Source: Neostapfia colusana
Lineage: Eukaryota > Streptophyta > Magnoliopsida > Poales > Poaceae
DNA: 64,000 nucleotides
Direction: 5' to 3'
Assembly (NCBI GenBank): GCA_030760725.1
Contig: JASWHV010000001.1
Location: 30,439,928-30,503,927, forward strand
Shown here: in pieces, positions 1-11,072 of the stretch
Layout of the letters: each line of letters opens with the position of its first letter
How positions within the stretch are numbered: the first letter of the stretch is position 1
The notes under the pieces: generated by a model
Told to the model about the DNA's origin: nothing
Database searches by the model: none
Seen by the model: only the letters and a program-made list of their open reading frames with translations
Translations under genes and position numbers: made by a program

Positions 1-1949
1 TTTACTGCGACTCAAGGATTTTCCAATGACCCTCTCAGCCAAATTTCAGCATTTTTCATAAAGTAATTCTCCAGATAAAATTCCCAACAGTTTAAATTTT
101 AGGGAATTAATTCTGGAAAACTATTAGGTTTCATAAGATGAAATTGGTATTGCTGGAAAGTACTCAGAATTCTGAGTTCAGCGAAATTTGGTTCATTGGA
201 TTTGGAGTTCCCTAGCAAAAGTTCTATTCATTTGAAGTTTGAACTAAAACTGTAAATTACCAAAATGTTTAAATTCTGCGGGTCGGGCCCACTCCTTAAG
301 CTGGCCCACTCAGAATGCGGCCACACCGCGGCCCACGGGGTTTTACCTGCGCTGCCGCACCGAATCCCGGCCGCAACCAGATCCCCGCGCGAGACCAGGG
401 GCTGACCGGTGGACCCGGCCCCCTCTTCGTCTACCTCGCGCCATCCCGCATCTCCCGCGGCGGCGCTTCGCCGGAGGTCTCGCCGCCGGGCGTTTCGCTG
501 CCCGACCTTCGACGAAACATGCCGCCTGTGCCTAACTTGACTCGGAGAACACACTGGTGCCCTCACCGAAGCTCGGCGATGGCCGGAACCATGCCCGCGA
601 CGGTGACAGAGGTTCTCTCTACTCTGGCGATGTCGCTCGGGCTACTCAGGGCCTTATTCTTCAAACGGTTTGCTCCTACAGCTCCTCTGTGGCATGCGGA
701 GCACGAATATGAGCTCGGTTGGCCATGGAAATGGCCAGAACTAGGACCTCACCGTCGACCTAGGGCTAAAACGGCAGTTGCTCGAAAAACTCGGATAGCA
801 GCGCAAAGACTTGACGGTTTTCGATGGCCTTGGATCCTAGATGGCCGTGGGAACATGTAGAACATGTGATTGGATGGGTTTACGCAGTGAAGGACCGAAC
901 GCCGCGAATTTCAGATTCTCTGCTCACTCGTTTTGTTGAACACCGAGGACTAGACGGGGAAATACTCTCCCTACAGAGCATGAAAAAGGGTAGGGTCTTC
1001 ACCGTGAGTTCGAGCAGTCCCCAGCGCGTATCTTTGCTGTTGAGCTGCAGTCGCGAGATCACCTGGATCAACGGCGCGACGAGGAGCCGAGGGGAGCGGC
1101 TGGCGACGTTTTTCGTTTCGGGTGAGAGCAGGCAGAGCAGAGGGGATGAGGCCGGGCTCACGTGGGCTGGGGCTTTAACCGCGTCATGCACCCGTGCGTT
1201 CGATCACCGAGCAGGAGGTGGCAGGGGTGAGGCGGTCGGAGCCGGTGTGCTGGCCGCAGCTGGCGTGCGGTCTCGGCCGAGAGAGGGAAAAATCACTGAG
1301 GATACTTCTCTGTTAAGACTGGTGACAGGTGGGGCCTCCTCTCTAATTCCTTTTTCATTTTTTCTCAATTCTGTTTGTGCCAAAATATCCTCAGCTACTC
1401 ACAATTGAATGTGAGACTTAATCACCAAGTCTTGGTTTGAATTTGAGTTCTCAAATTTGAACTTTGTTTGGCTAAATTTGCTTCATGTTTGAACTGAAAT
1501 TCAAATTCAGTTTTGAATTCTTGCAAATTTAGCTCTTGACAAAATGAACTCCAATGGGGATGAAAATTGGTGGGCTAACTCAGGAAAATGTGCTGAGTTT
1601 GAATATGAAGCTAACTTTTGAATTTGAGGGATGAAAGTTGCTGCAATTTGAATTTACATTCAAATTGGCCTCTTTTTCAAATGCCTCCAAAATTGCCTCA
1701 AAAGTATTGGGTTTGCATGCAACTTGGCATGAACCTTCCCAAGAATTTTCAAGTCCTAGGGGTGAGCTCAACCTCTCATGTTCATGTGTAGAAATCCTAC
1801 TTTGTGAAAGCTAGGGCTTTCCCCTCTAATCACTCTTTTGATGGAAGTTACTTGCTCTTCACCATTTTTCACAAGATATCCACAACAAAAACTGTGGTGT
1901 TGTGAGGTGATGAAAAGTTTTTGCAAGTCCCTTTTCTTGGGCTTTTACA
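1..1949 (-). repeat. TEK1 3' LTR (partial, runs off the window)
   Basis: Read on the minus strand, the LTR begins at 1949 with TGTAAAAGCCC directly after the polypurine tract, the same position and TGTAA- start as in TEK2, TEK3 and TEK5. It is AT-rich at both ends with a GC-rich core at about 280-1300, a composition shared by the other Tekay LTRs here. Open frames in the GC-rich core, for example 315-860 plus, have no recognisable protein content and I treat them as chance. No gene is seen in this stretch. Confidence 0.82.
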
Positions 1950-1962
1950 TCCCTCCCCCCTT
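1950..1962 (-). other. TEK1 polypurine tract
   Basis: On the minus strand this reads AAGGGGGGAGGGA, immediately before the LTR start TGTAAAAG. It is the plus-strand DNA priming site of the element and is nearly identical to the tracts of TEK2 and TEK5. Confidence 0.85.
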
Positions 1963-1967
1963 AAAAG

Positions 1968-1984
1968 AATCTCGTCCCGAGATT
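1968..1984 (-). other. conserved inverted repeat upstream of the TEK1 polypurine tract
   Basis: The minus strand reads AATCTCG-GGA-CGAGATT: a perfect 7-bp stem with a 3-nt loop, a few bases before the polypurine tract. The same structure recurs at 17082, 25595, 35160 and 61293. Confidence 0.8.
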
Positions 1985-2009
1985 ACAAAAGAAGAGATAG
2001 CGATGTAAT

Positions 2010-4955
2010 AGGGACTTACCCGTGCTGAGATGTAATTTGAGCAAAGGAATTCATCGCTCTCTCACGTCGCTTCTTCGGCGGTGTGGTTTCTCCAGAGTAT
2101 CTTGTAGAACCACAACTTTCAGCTACGCGTGGTTCAGGCTTTCTCATCAATAATCACCACCGGATATTCATCATACGTTAAATCCGGTTGCAGCTCGCCG
2201 ATGTATTCGGTAGGAACAGCAGCGGTATGCTTCAGACATTTTCTCAGTTGTGAGACATGGAAAACGTCATGGACACCAGCAAGAGATGCCGGTAGCTCCA
2301 GTCTATACGCCGCTGGTCCACACTTCTCGGTGATAGCATAGGGTCCAATGAAACAGGAAGCGAGTTTCCCCTTCACACCGAACCGGTGCACACCCTTCAT
2401 CAGAGACACACGGAGGTACACGTGTTCACTGACGTCAAAGTGCAACGGCCTACGCCTCTTGTCAGCGTAGCTCTTTTGCCGGGATTGAGCGGCCTTCAAG
2501 TTGGCTTGAATCATCCGAACACGCTCTTCGGCGTCGTTCACCACATCAACCCCGAATGTGACCCTTTCACCGGACTCGCACCAGTTTAATGGGGTGCGGC
2601 ATTTGCGACCGTAGAGAGAACTTCGTAGGGTGCCATCTTGATACTTGCCTGATAGCCGTTGTTGTACGAGAATTCCGCCAACGGTAGGTGATCATCTCAG
2701 TTCCTACCGTGGTGGATGGCACATGCTCTCAACATGTCTTCTAGTACTTGGTTCACCCTCTCTGTTTGCCCATCGGTCTGAGGGTGATAGGCGGAGCTCC
2801 TAATCAGCTTGGTACCCAATGCAGCGTGTAGCTGCTCCCAAAAGCGAGATACAAATAATGCACCTCGATCTGAGACGATGGTCTTGGGTACCCCATATAA
2901 GCATAGAATCTTCGCTATGTACAGCTCCGCATATTTGCCGGCATTGTAACGTGTATTCACCGGGATGAAGTGAGCCGTCTTGGTTAACCGATCAACGATT
3001 ACCCAAATGGAATCATGTTTGTTGGAAGTTAGGGGCAATCCCACAATGAAATCCATGCTCACATCTTCCCATTTCCATGCCGGAATCTTCAGGGGTTGCA
3101 GCAGCCCTGATTTCTTCATATGATCAGCTTTCACTCGTCTACACGTATCACACTCGGATACGTACTTCGCTACCTCCCACTTCATCCGTGTCCACCAAAA
3201 TTTCTTTTTCAAATCTTGGTACATCTTGTTGCTGCCCGGATGAATGGAGTATTTAGACAAGTGAGCTTCATCAAGGATCTTCTTCCTCAGTTCCATATCC
3301 CAGGGTACGACTATGCGGTCATTGAACCATAGCGTCCCCTCATCATCTTTCCGGAAACATTTGATCTCCCCGTTGTCTATCCGTCTCCGGAGATGTGCCA
3401 TACCCTTATCAATCTTCTGAGCTGCAATGATGTCCTCCCTAATAGTAGGGATGAGGGCAAGGATGTAAAGCGACCCATAAGGAACCAAGTATAAACTCGG
3501 CTCTTCCTCCTCTACCGGTGTAATGGTGAGGTTATGGACATGTGATTTCCGACTTAGCGCGTCGGCATCCACATTCGCCTTGCCGGGGTGGTAATGAATT
3601 TCAATCTCATAGTCTTTGATTAGTTCTAACCACCTCCTTTGCCTCATGTTCAGCTCCTTCTGGGTGAAAATGTATTTCAAGCTCTTGTGGTCGGTGTAGA
3701 GGTGCACCAAATTCCCCGGGAGATAGTGCCTCCACATTTTTAACGCCAGGACCACCGCAGCAAGCTCAAGATCATGAGTCAGATAGTGCTGCTCATTGTT
3801 CTGAAGTTGGCGTGAGCCATATGCGACCACACGTCCTTCCTGCATCAACACGCAGCCGAGCCCAACACCGGACGCATCACAATACACTTCGAAGGGCTTA
3901 GTTGTATCCGGTTGAGCTAAGACCGGGGCTGTTGTGAGATGCTTCACTAATGCTTGGAATGCTCCTTCACACGCCGAGTTCCAAACATATTTTGTCCCCT
4001 TCGTCAGCAATTCTGTCATCGGCTTAGCGAGCTTGGAGAAGCTTGGAATGAATCTCCGATAGTATCCCGCTAACTCGAGGAAGCTTCTGACTTCATGGAC
4101 TGAAGTGGGAGATTTCCATTTCAGTACTTGCTCTATTTTGCTTGGGTCAACCGCAATGCCTTCTGCTGAGATGATATGTCCGAAGAATGGCACTTGGCTG
4201 ATCCAAAACTCACATTTGCTGAACTTGGCGTAGAGCTGGTGGTCTCGCAATCGTTGAAGAACGATCCTCAAGTGTTCGGCATGTTCGGATTCTGTCTTGG
4301 AGTAAACCAAAATATCATCGATGAACACTACCACGAACTTGTCCAGCTCCGGCATGAACACCGAGTTCATGAGGTACATGAAATGGGCTGGAGCGTTTGT
4401 GAGACCAAAAGACATGACGAGATATTCATATAATTCATATCTCGTCAAGAAGGCCTTCTTCGGGATATCCTCCGCCCGGATCTTTATCTGATGATATCCA
4501 GAGCGAAGGTCCATCTTGGAGAACACACTTGCACCCACAAGTTGATCAAACAATATGTCGATGCGGGGCAGTGGGTACTTATTCTTGATGGTGACGGCGT
4601 TGAGCGGCCGGTAATCCACACACAGCCTCAAGGTTTCATCCTTCTTCTTCACGAACAGCGCCGAGCATCCGCAAGGCGAGGAACTCGGCCTAATGAAACC
4701 CTTGCTCAACAGATCATTGAGCTGTTCTTTTAATTCAGCCAGCTCGTTCGGAGCCATCTTGTATGGTCTCCGTGATATGGGCGTAGAATCGGGTGCAAGT
4801 TCAATCTTGAACTCGACGTCCCGCTCTGGTGGCATGCCCGAAAGATCATCCGGAAACACGTCGGGGTACTCCCAGACTACGGGGATGTCCTCTAACTTGA
4901 GAGCTTCAGCATTATCAATTTCTGAAACTTCCTGGACTGGAGTGTCTAACAGTGT
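2010..4955 (-). pseudogene. pol: TEK1 pol remnant (RT, RNase H, integrase, decayed chromodomain)
   Basis: The long open part (2697-4955) carries reverse transcriptase with the catalytic FIDD at 4315-4326, RNase H with a DASG motif near 3875, the integrase zinc region (HLSKYSIHPG then CDTC) and the start of the integrase core. It stops at about 2697, where TGA replaces the Trp codon of an N-W-D-D-H motif that is intact in TEK5. About 80 nt further on, a duplicated CT dinucleotide near 2615 shifts the frame. The frame of 2134-2544 continues the integrase C-terminus and ends at a TGA where TEK5 remains open. The chromodomain-like tail (about 2030-2130) has two more TGA codons, one replacing the Trp of the EATW motif. 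Gag and protease are absent. It is non-functional. Confidence 0.9.
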
Positions 4956-6928
4956 TATGGGCAATCTTAATTGCACTCTCATTGTCACAAAGGAGTGGAA
5001 TACGGCTCATACTGTAACCGTAATACCTTAGAGTTTGTCGCATCCAAAGGAGTTGTGCACAACAACTCCCGGCTGTAACATACTCCGCTTCGCCCGTGGA
5101 TAAGGCAATTGAATTTTGTTTCTTGCAGGACCAAGAAACTAAGGATCTACCTAGGAATTGGCAAGTACCGGAAGTACTTTTTCTATCTACCTTGCATCTG
5201 GCATAATCTGCATCGGAGTATCCAATGAGATTGAATTTTGAACCTTTGGGATACCAAAGGCCTAGGTTGGGTGTATGAACTAAATATCTCAAGATCCTTT
5301 AAACGGCTGTCAAATGACATTCCTTAGGATTGGCTTGAAATCTTGCACACAAACATACACTCAACATGATATCAGGCCTAGACGCACATAAATAAAGTAA
5401 GGAGCTAATCATGGAACGATATACCTTTTGATCCACATTTGGTCCGTCTTCATTGAGATCCAAGTGTCCATTTGTCGCCATGGGAGTCTTTATGGGCTTT
5501 GCTTTATCCATTCCAAACTTCTTGAGAATGTCTTGAGTGTACTTTGTTTGGCTTATGAATGTCCCGTCCTTTTGTTGCTTCACTTGGAATCCCAAAAAGT
5601 ACCTCAACTCTCCCATCATGGACATCTCGAATCTATGTGTCATAATCTTACTAAATTCTTGACAAAATGATTTGTTAGTTGAACCAAATATAATATCGTC
5701 AACATAGATTTGGCAAATGAAGAGATCAACATTATAGTGTTTAGTAAACAAAGTATAATCAGCTTTTCCAATCTTGAGGTCACTTTCAATCAAAAAATCT
5801 CTAAGGCACTCATACCAAGCTCTAGGAGCTTGTTTGAGGCCATAGAGAGCCTTACGCAGTTTTAACACATAGTCGGGGTACTCTTGATCTTCAAAACCGG
5901 GTGGTTGCTCCATGTACACCTCCTCCATGATCGGTCCGTTGAGAAAGGCGCTTTTCACGTCTATTTGCTAAAGATTGAAATCATGGTGAGTAGCATATGC
6001 AAGTAATATACGAATCGATTCAAGCCTAGCTACGGGAGCAAAAGTCTCATCGAAATCCAAACCTTCAACTTGTGAGTACCCTTTTGCCACAAGTCGTGCC
6101 TTGTTCCTTGTTACCACTCCATGTTCGTCTTGCTTGTTGCGGAAGACTCATTTAGTGCCGGCGACATTGGACTTGGGTCTTTCAACAAGCTCCCACACCT
6201 CGTTCCTTTTGAAGTTGTTCAATTCTTCTTGCATCGCCATTACCCAATCTGGATCTTTTAATGCATCCTCAACCCTGTATGGTTCCAAAGAGGATACAAA
6301 AGAATAGTGTTCACAAAAATTAGCTATGTGAGATCGAGTTATTACTCCCTTTCAGATGTCACCGATTATGTTGTCGATAGGGTGATCTCTTTGGATGCTT
6401 TGGTGTACTCTTGGATGTGGCACTTGTGGTCTTGAATCTTCATTATCATCTTCTTCTCCCCTGGATAGTTGCCCTCATTGATGTTTTGATCTTCTTGATT
6501 TTCTTGAGGTTGATCTTGTATGGAAGCTCCCTCTTGATCATTTTCCTCCACCTGTGGTTCATTTTCTTCATTCGCATTTGAAAGTGGCACTTGTGGTCGA
6601 ACATCGCCCAATGTCATTCTTCTCAATGCTTGACATGGAGATTCTTCTTGATCTAGCACATATTGATCAACTTTCTCTTCTTGAGAGCCGTTAGTTTCAT
6701 CGAACACTACATCACGTGCTACTTCAACAAGTCCGGAGGTTTTGTTTAAGACACGATAAGCGTAGGAGTTCGAATCATAGCCAAGTAAGAAACCTTCATC
6801 GGACTTCGAAGCAAACTTCGAAGCACTTGGCTTCTTGTTTAAAATATAACATTTTGAACCAAAAACTCAAAAATATGAAATATTTGGCTTGTTACCCGTG
6901 AGTAGTTCATATGAAGTTTTCATCGAGC
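4956..6928 (-). pseudogene. pol: SIR1 pol, 3' part: integrase tail, linker, reverse transcriptase, partial RNase H
   Basis: Reading the minus strand from 6928 down, the integrase C-terminus comes first (KTSYELLTG). An acidic linker follows (about 6366-6707), then reverse transcriptase with MKSAFLNG, LYGLKQAPRAWYE and the catalytic YVDD, and then RNase H starting YSDADYA and ending around LLCDNESAI. Breaks include TGA at 6148-6150 where a Trp codon is expected, TAG just before the DVKSAF motif near 5966, and TAA at 5299-5301. RNase H is cut at about 4955 and runs into gypsy sequence; the resulting short fused frame (4915-5292) is a junction artefact. The element cannot make a functional enzyme. 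Confidence 0.88.
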
Positions 6929-6933
6929 ATTGT
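6929..6933. repeat. TEK2 target-site duplication, left copy
   Basis: ATTGT directly precedes the TEK2 5' LTR start and is repeated at 21245-21249 directly after the 3' LTR end. Confidence 0.93.
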
Positions 6934-7414
6934 TGTAAAAGTCCCAAAACTTGTAAATAGAAAACTTGAGCTATGAGTAAAGTTGAGTTTATATGCAAGA
7001 AATGGGACCTACAAAAACTTTTGTATACTCATGAAAGTGTTGGCATGTGCAATAAAACTTTGAATTCAGTTTGAACTAAGAGGTGCACTTCAAAAGAAGA
7101 AGGGCATTTTCAAAAGAGGAAAAAATTCAAAACTGTTGTTTGAAAAAGTGTATTTGCAATAGCCAACTCAAGAATCAGGTGGCATATTTGAGTTCCTCAG
7201 GTTCAAATTATGAGGGAGACCAATTTGGAGGAAATTTGGAGGTGCTTTGATATGAATATCAAAGGAACTTGTAAAATTCATCCAAATTTGAATTTAAATT
7301 TGAAACTGTGGCATAAATTGTCAAATGGCAAGATGGCCTTTGAATTTGGATCCCTCACAGCTGAATTTACAAGGTGTCAAAATTTGGAGATCTTTTGGGG
7401 GCCAGTGAGGAGCT

Positions 7415-7425
7415 GTGGGACCCAC
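7415..7425. promoter_or_regulatory. GTGGGACCCAC site shared by Tekay LTRs
   Basis: This near-palindrome matches the published class I TCP transcription-factor consensus GTGGGNCCCAC. The same 11-mer occurs at the equivalent LTR place at 17600-17610 (TEK2), 26200-26210 (TEK3), 50562-50572 and 61936-61946 (TEK5). GTGGGTCCCAC is at 44144-44154 (TEK4). Binding is inferred from the motif only. Confidence 0.45.
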
Positions 7426-9851
7426 CTGTCATGGGCTAAAAAAAGAGGAGACTTTCAACCGAAGCAAACAGTTTGCTCTGTTCATACCCGAGCCCGAAGC
7501 AAGCCAGCGCGAGGCGCCACCGAGAGCTGCGGCCGACGCCAACTCCTCACCGAAGCAGCACGCTGGAGAGCTACTCGTGGCTCTTTAACTCTCGGCGTGA
7601 TCCATCTCCGAGTGATCGAGTCCCCGTTCGCTGCTTCTTCCCCACGCAAGAAAGAAAATCGGGCAGCCGCTCGTAGCCGCCTCGGGTACTTTATCGGGAA
7701 ACCGCCAGGCTTGTGCCACAGTGCTTCCAAAGCCGAAAAATCGACACCAGGGGACTTCCCTCTGCTCTCTCGGCACAAACCCGAGGAGTTTTCGGCTGCC
7801 CCGACCAAGAACCATGCGTTCATGTGCTGACCGAGAGCAAAAACCTGAACGGGCTCGCATGGACAGCCTACCCCAGACACTTTCAAGCCCGAACGAGAGC
7901 CCTCTCGGACGCGCTAGGATCCCCTGATGCTCGTCCCCGAAGCTCAAGCCGTGACTTGATCCACCGAGCGCGAATTTGAAGAAAGTTCCCCGGCGGGCAC
8001 GAACTGACCTCCCGGCACGGTAACTTCAAATTCACCCGCTACCCTGATTCTTAGCTCATCAATTCTTGCACACAGGACCACCACTAGTCGGCGATCATTA
8101 GCCCTTCACAACCCTAGCTGGAAAAACGCACGTAGACTGCACAAATTCTAGATTTTCCGAGCTCCACCGTGAAAGAAGTCTCGGGCGCACGGTGAACCCC
8201 CACTTGCCGCCGTTTCAGAGCCACGTTGAGGCTATGCCGAGCTAGCCCATCCTCTGCTGGTGCTTTTGGGCGGTTCGGTTGAGATGTTAGCGGGCTACAA
8301 GGGCCGGGCGACAGCGCCGATCGTCACCGAAGACCGCGGCTCGTCGCCGGCCTACTTCCGGCCACCGGCAGCCCGAGCCAACCGCGTAGACATGTTCCCC
8401 GACCCTTAAAACCCCCAGGCAGCGAGTCTCCGGCCGAGAGGCGGCCGGGAAGCCGGGTCCGGCGAGCTCTAGTGAAGCGCCGGCGAGGGGGAGGCGCGGG
8501 AGCGGGAGGAAGAAGAAGACCCCCACCGGGCCCACGTGTCAGCAGCTGAAGATTAAAAATCCGGATCAGCTGTGGCGTGTGATCCAGTGTGGTGGCGTGG
8601 GAAAAGGTCTGTGGCCCCGTGTGGCGCGATCCCAGCGGTTGACACGTGGGGATGGGGCCACTGTCAGAGTTTAAACATTTCTCCAATTTAATTTGAAATC
8701 CAGATTTAGTTCAAACTTTAGAACCTCATAACTTTTGCTAGGAAGCTCCAAATTTAGTGATTCAAATTGGTTTGGATTCAGAATGAAAAGCTCTATCCAA
8801 ATATGCAACCCAACGTGCATTAAAACCAATAGAAAATTCTGGAAAATTCTTTAAGTCTTTTGAGCAAAAGAATTTTAGAGGGAGTTTGGTTCATCCAAAA
8901 TTCCCCAAATTTTGCCAGAATATTCTTAAGGATATTAGGAGACTCCTGTAAAAGTTTCAGCTCATTTGGAGTTTAATTAGTTAGGGTAATTCTAATTTTA
9001 ATTTCTGTATTCAAATGAATACAGAAACATTTTCAGGGGATTTCCAAAACTTGGAAATTCAGTTCTGGGCATTCCTTAGCTCCAAAATCCTAGGAACATT
9101 CATGCATACACCCTGAGATATGTATAAAATTATGGTTCACTTGGATTTGCATGAAAGTGCAAATTTATTCAAAATTAATTCCTTTTGTCTTAGATGCTTA
9201 AGGAATTATTCTGGGGGATCTACTTAGTGAAATATTCTGAATTTTGGTCCAGAGGACTTTATTGTGACAAGGAACTCACAAGAAAATTTCCAGCTCCATT
9301 GGAGCCCTGGATCAGTAGTGTTCTGTTCCACCATTAGTTGATCCCCACCCAAATGATGAAACCCCACTCATCACTTGATCCTAGTACTTAAACACCAGCC
9401 CAGACCACTAACACCAGTTTTATTTTAAATTCTTAAACAAAGTTCGAGTTTCAAACTTGTCTGTAGAACTTGTTAGCAAAAGTTTTACAATTAAACATAT
9501 GTGCATGTTCATAACGTGTTGTGATTAAACGTGGAAGAGTGGGAGAGAAGCTAAGCTTGAATCAAGGAGCAAGAAGGGCAGGGATTGAACTTCGAGTCAT
9601 CAGCAACTAACTTCATATCATCTGACATTATTCACCTGCAAAACCAAGGCAAGCCCCAGTTTTCATTTAAGTTGTTTTCTAAAGTTTTTCATTTGTTCAC
9701 TACTATGGGTCAAAGTTTGTATGTGCATTAGGTCAAGGATGTTTTATACTCCACTTGCATAACCAAACATGAACCCTGAGGTCAAGGGTAACATTGTGTC
9801 ATCGCTGTAGAATAAGGCCATGCTAAATAGACTAGGGCATCCGGTAGAAGA

Positions 9852-9872
9852 CGAGTAGTTGGAATCTACTCG
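9852..9872 (+). other. conserved LTR hairpin CGAGTAG/CTACTCG (TEK2 5' LTR)
   Basis: A 7-bp stem CGAGTAG / CTACTCG closes a 7-nt loop. It recurs at 20039-20059 (TEK2 3' LTR), 49018-49038 (TEK3 LTR) and 52778-52797 (TEK5 LTR), with different loops. Confidence 0.65.
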
Positions 9873-10682
9873 CGAGCTATAGTTCAGAATATCATAAGTG
9901 TGGTTGGGAAGGAGAGCAAACTAAAGTTTACATTTCTAAAGATGAGACCGGGCAGAGGGGTTAGACAGCGACAAGACGAGGTCTTGGTCGAGTAGCTCTG
10001 CGTGTGTCGGTTAAGGACCGAAGCATATGCGGCCCTAGGAGCAAGTATTGAGTTGTGTACCGTATGCTTACTGATATATCGGAACCAGGAAACCGATGTA
10101 CCAGGTTCACTAGATTGTAGAGGCATACCACATCGTCTCGTTAGACCTATGAGCCCGAGACGGCGCGACCGGTTCTACAGTTTAGTGGCCTGAGAAAGGT
10201 TGCCACATACGACGTAATGAAGGACGCCAGAGTTGGGTCTTCAGATGCGGGCGTATGTGTCGAGTTGTCCGGGTAGTGTTTGATTCGAATCACCGTCCCT
10301 CGCGGTTATGAGTACCGCTTGCTCACTGCGCTGTAACGTAGTAGTCAAGTTGTGTGGAAATAGTTTGCAAAGTTTTAATTGCTGTTATGGTAATTGTAAA
10401 TTGCATGAAAATCATGTTTGAAGTAGAGATAGAGCAAACTAAAGTTATTTTCCACCTTGGGACAAGTAACATTGGAACAAAGCAGTTCTCGTTTGATTGT
10501 GGAGTTCCAATGTTGCTGGGCGCAAGGTCACTATTATTATGGCTAAAATCTGAAAGTTAAGGATGAACTCATAGGCGAGTCTTTTTGCAAATGACAGGCT
10601 TAAGTCTTAGGTTACTTTCATGTAGAGTTTTATGTCTTCGGACAGGCGGTTAAGTCTTGCTGAGCCTTTGTGCTCACTCTTG

Positions 10683-10691
10683 CTATATAAG
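10683..10691 (+). promoter_or_regulatory. candidate TATA box in TEK2 5' LTR
   Basis: CTATATAAG lies about 370 bp before the LTR end, upstream of the region expected to be R-U5. The 3' LTR keeps it at 20870-20878. No start site can be read from sequence alone, so the call is tentative. Confidence 0.4.
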
Positions 10692-10972
10692 TGATTTTGC
10701 AGGTAAACCTCGACGCTATTAAAGAAGGTTGTCCGGTGAGACTTGGGAACTTCTGAGTCATGTCACACTTGGAGAACCTAGGCGCTGCCATGTCTTCGTG
10801 TTGCTAGCGAGAGGAGTCCGTGGGCTGGATCTCTTCTCGAGTGCTTCTTAGATATTCATCGTGAGCTGTTTATAGACTTCCGTTGTAGCTATTTTATGTA
10901 AATTATTTACAAAGAATAATTGTAAGCTTCTGCTTTTGATTTATGTAATACTGTGTTCCTTATATGTGTGCT

Positions 10973-11004
10973 ATTGGGTGCCGCATAACACGGCACCACC
11001 CAAT
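10973..11004 (+). other. terminal LTR hairpin of TEK2
   Basis: ATTGGGTGCCG pairs with CGGCACCACCCAAT around the loop CATAACA, with a 3-nt bulge. It lies about 55 bp before the LTR end. The 3' LTR has the same structure at 21161-21190, and TEK5 has an analogous hairpin at 53931-53951 with a different sequence. Confidence 0.55.
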
Positions 11005-11060
11005 GCGATTCCTCAGGCGAGGCGGCATGACCCTGTGATGGGGGTCGGGCCCTCTCAGCG

Positions 11061-11072
11061 TGGTATCAGAGC
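11061..11072 (+). other. TEK2 primer-binding site (initiator-Met tRNA)
   Basis: TGGTATCAGAGC, complementary to the 3' end of plant initiator-Met tRNA, lies 3 nt after the 5' LTR end. This is the minus-strand DNA priming site. Confidence 0.93.

Larger units (their letters stand above)
1..4955 (-). mobile_element. TEK1: truncated Ty3/gypsy Tekay-type chromovirus (3' part only)
   Basis: On the minus strand the order is pol (reverse transcriptase, RNase H, integrase, decayed chromodomain), conserved hairpin, polypurine tract and LTR start, as in the intact TEK5 at 50104-64000. The LTR runs off the window at position 1. The 5' side, including gag, protease, leader and 5' LTR, is missing. Near 4940-4970 the sequence passes without a target-site duplication into the RNase H of a Ty1/copia element on the same strand. 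Several nonsense codons and a 2-nt insertion show it is dead. Tekay assignment rests on close protein similarity to TEK5, whose C-terminus has a chromodomain-like ending. Confidence 0.88.
6934..11057 (+). repeat. TEK2 5' LTR
   Basis: It starts TGTAAAAGTCCC and ends GGGCCCTCTCA just before the primer-binding site (4124 bp). It is AT-rich at the ends with a GC-rich core at about 7420-8660. Within it are the GTGGGACCCAC site (7415-7425), two hairpins (9852-9872, 10973-11004) and a TATA-like box at 10683. Frames such as 7210-7830 recur in the 3' copy only because the LTR is duplicated, and their products resemble no protein I know. No gene is seen. Confidence 0.95.

Noticed and set aside
4915..5292. 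Copia-gypsy fusion protein
   Set aside because: The frame crosses the rearrangement into a non-coding frame of TEK1. It is a junction by-product.
7210..7830. 206-residue frame, repeated at 17395-18015, as a gene
   Set aside because: It lies in the GC-rich core of both TEK2 LTRs and repeats only because the LTR is duplicated. Composition is low-complexity and no domain is visible.
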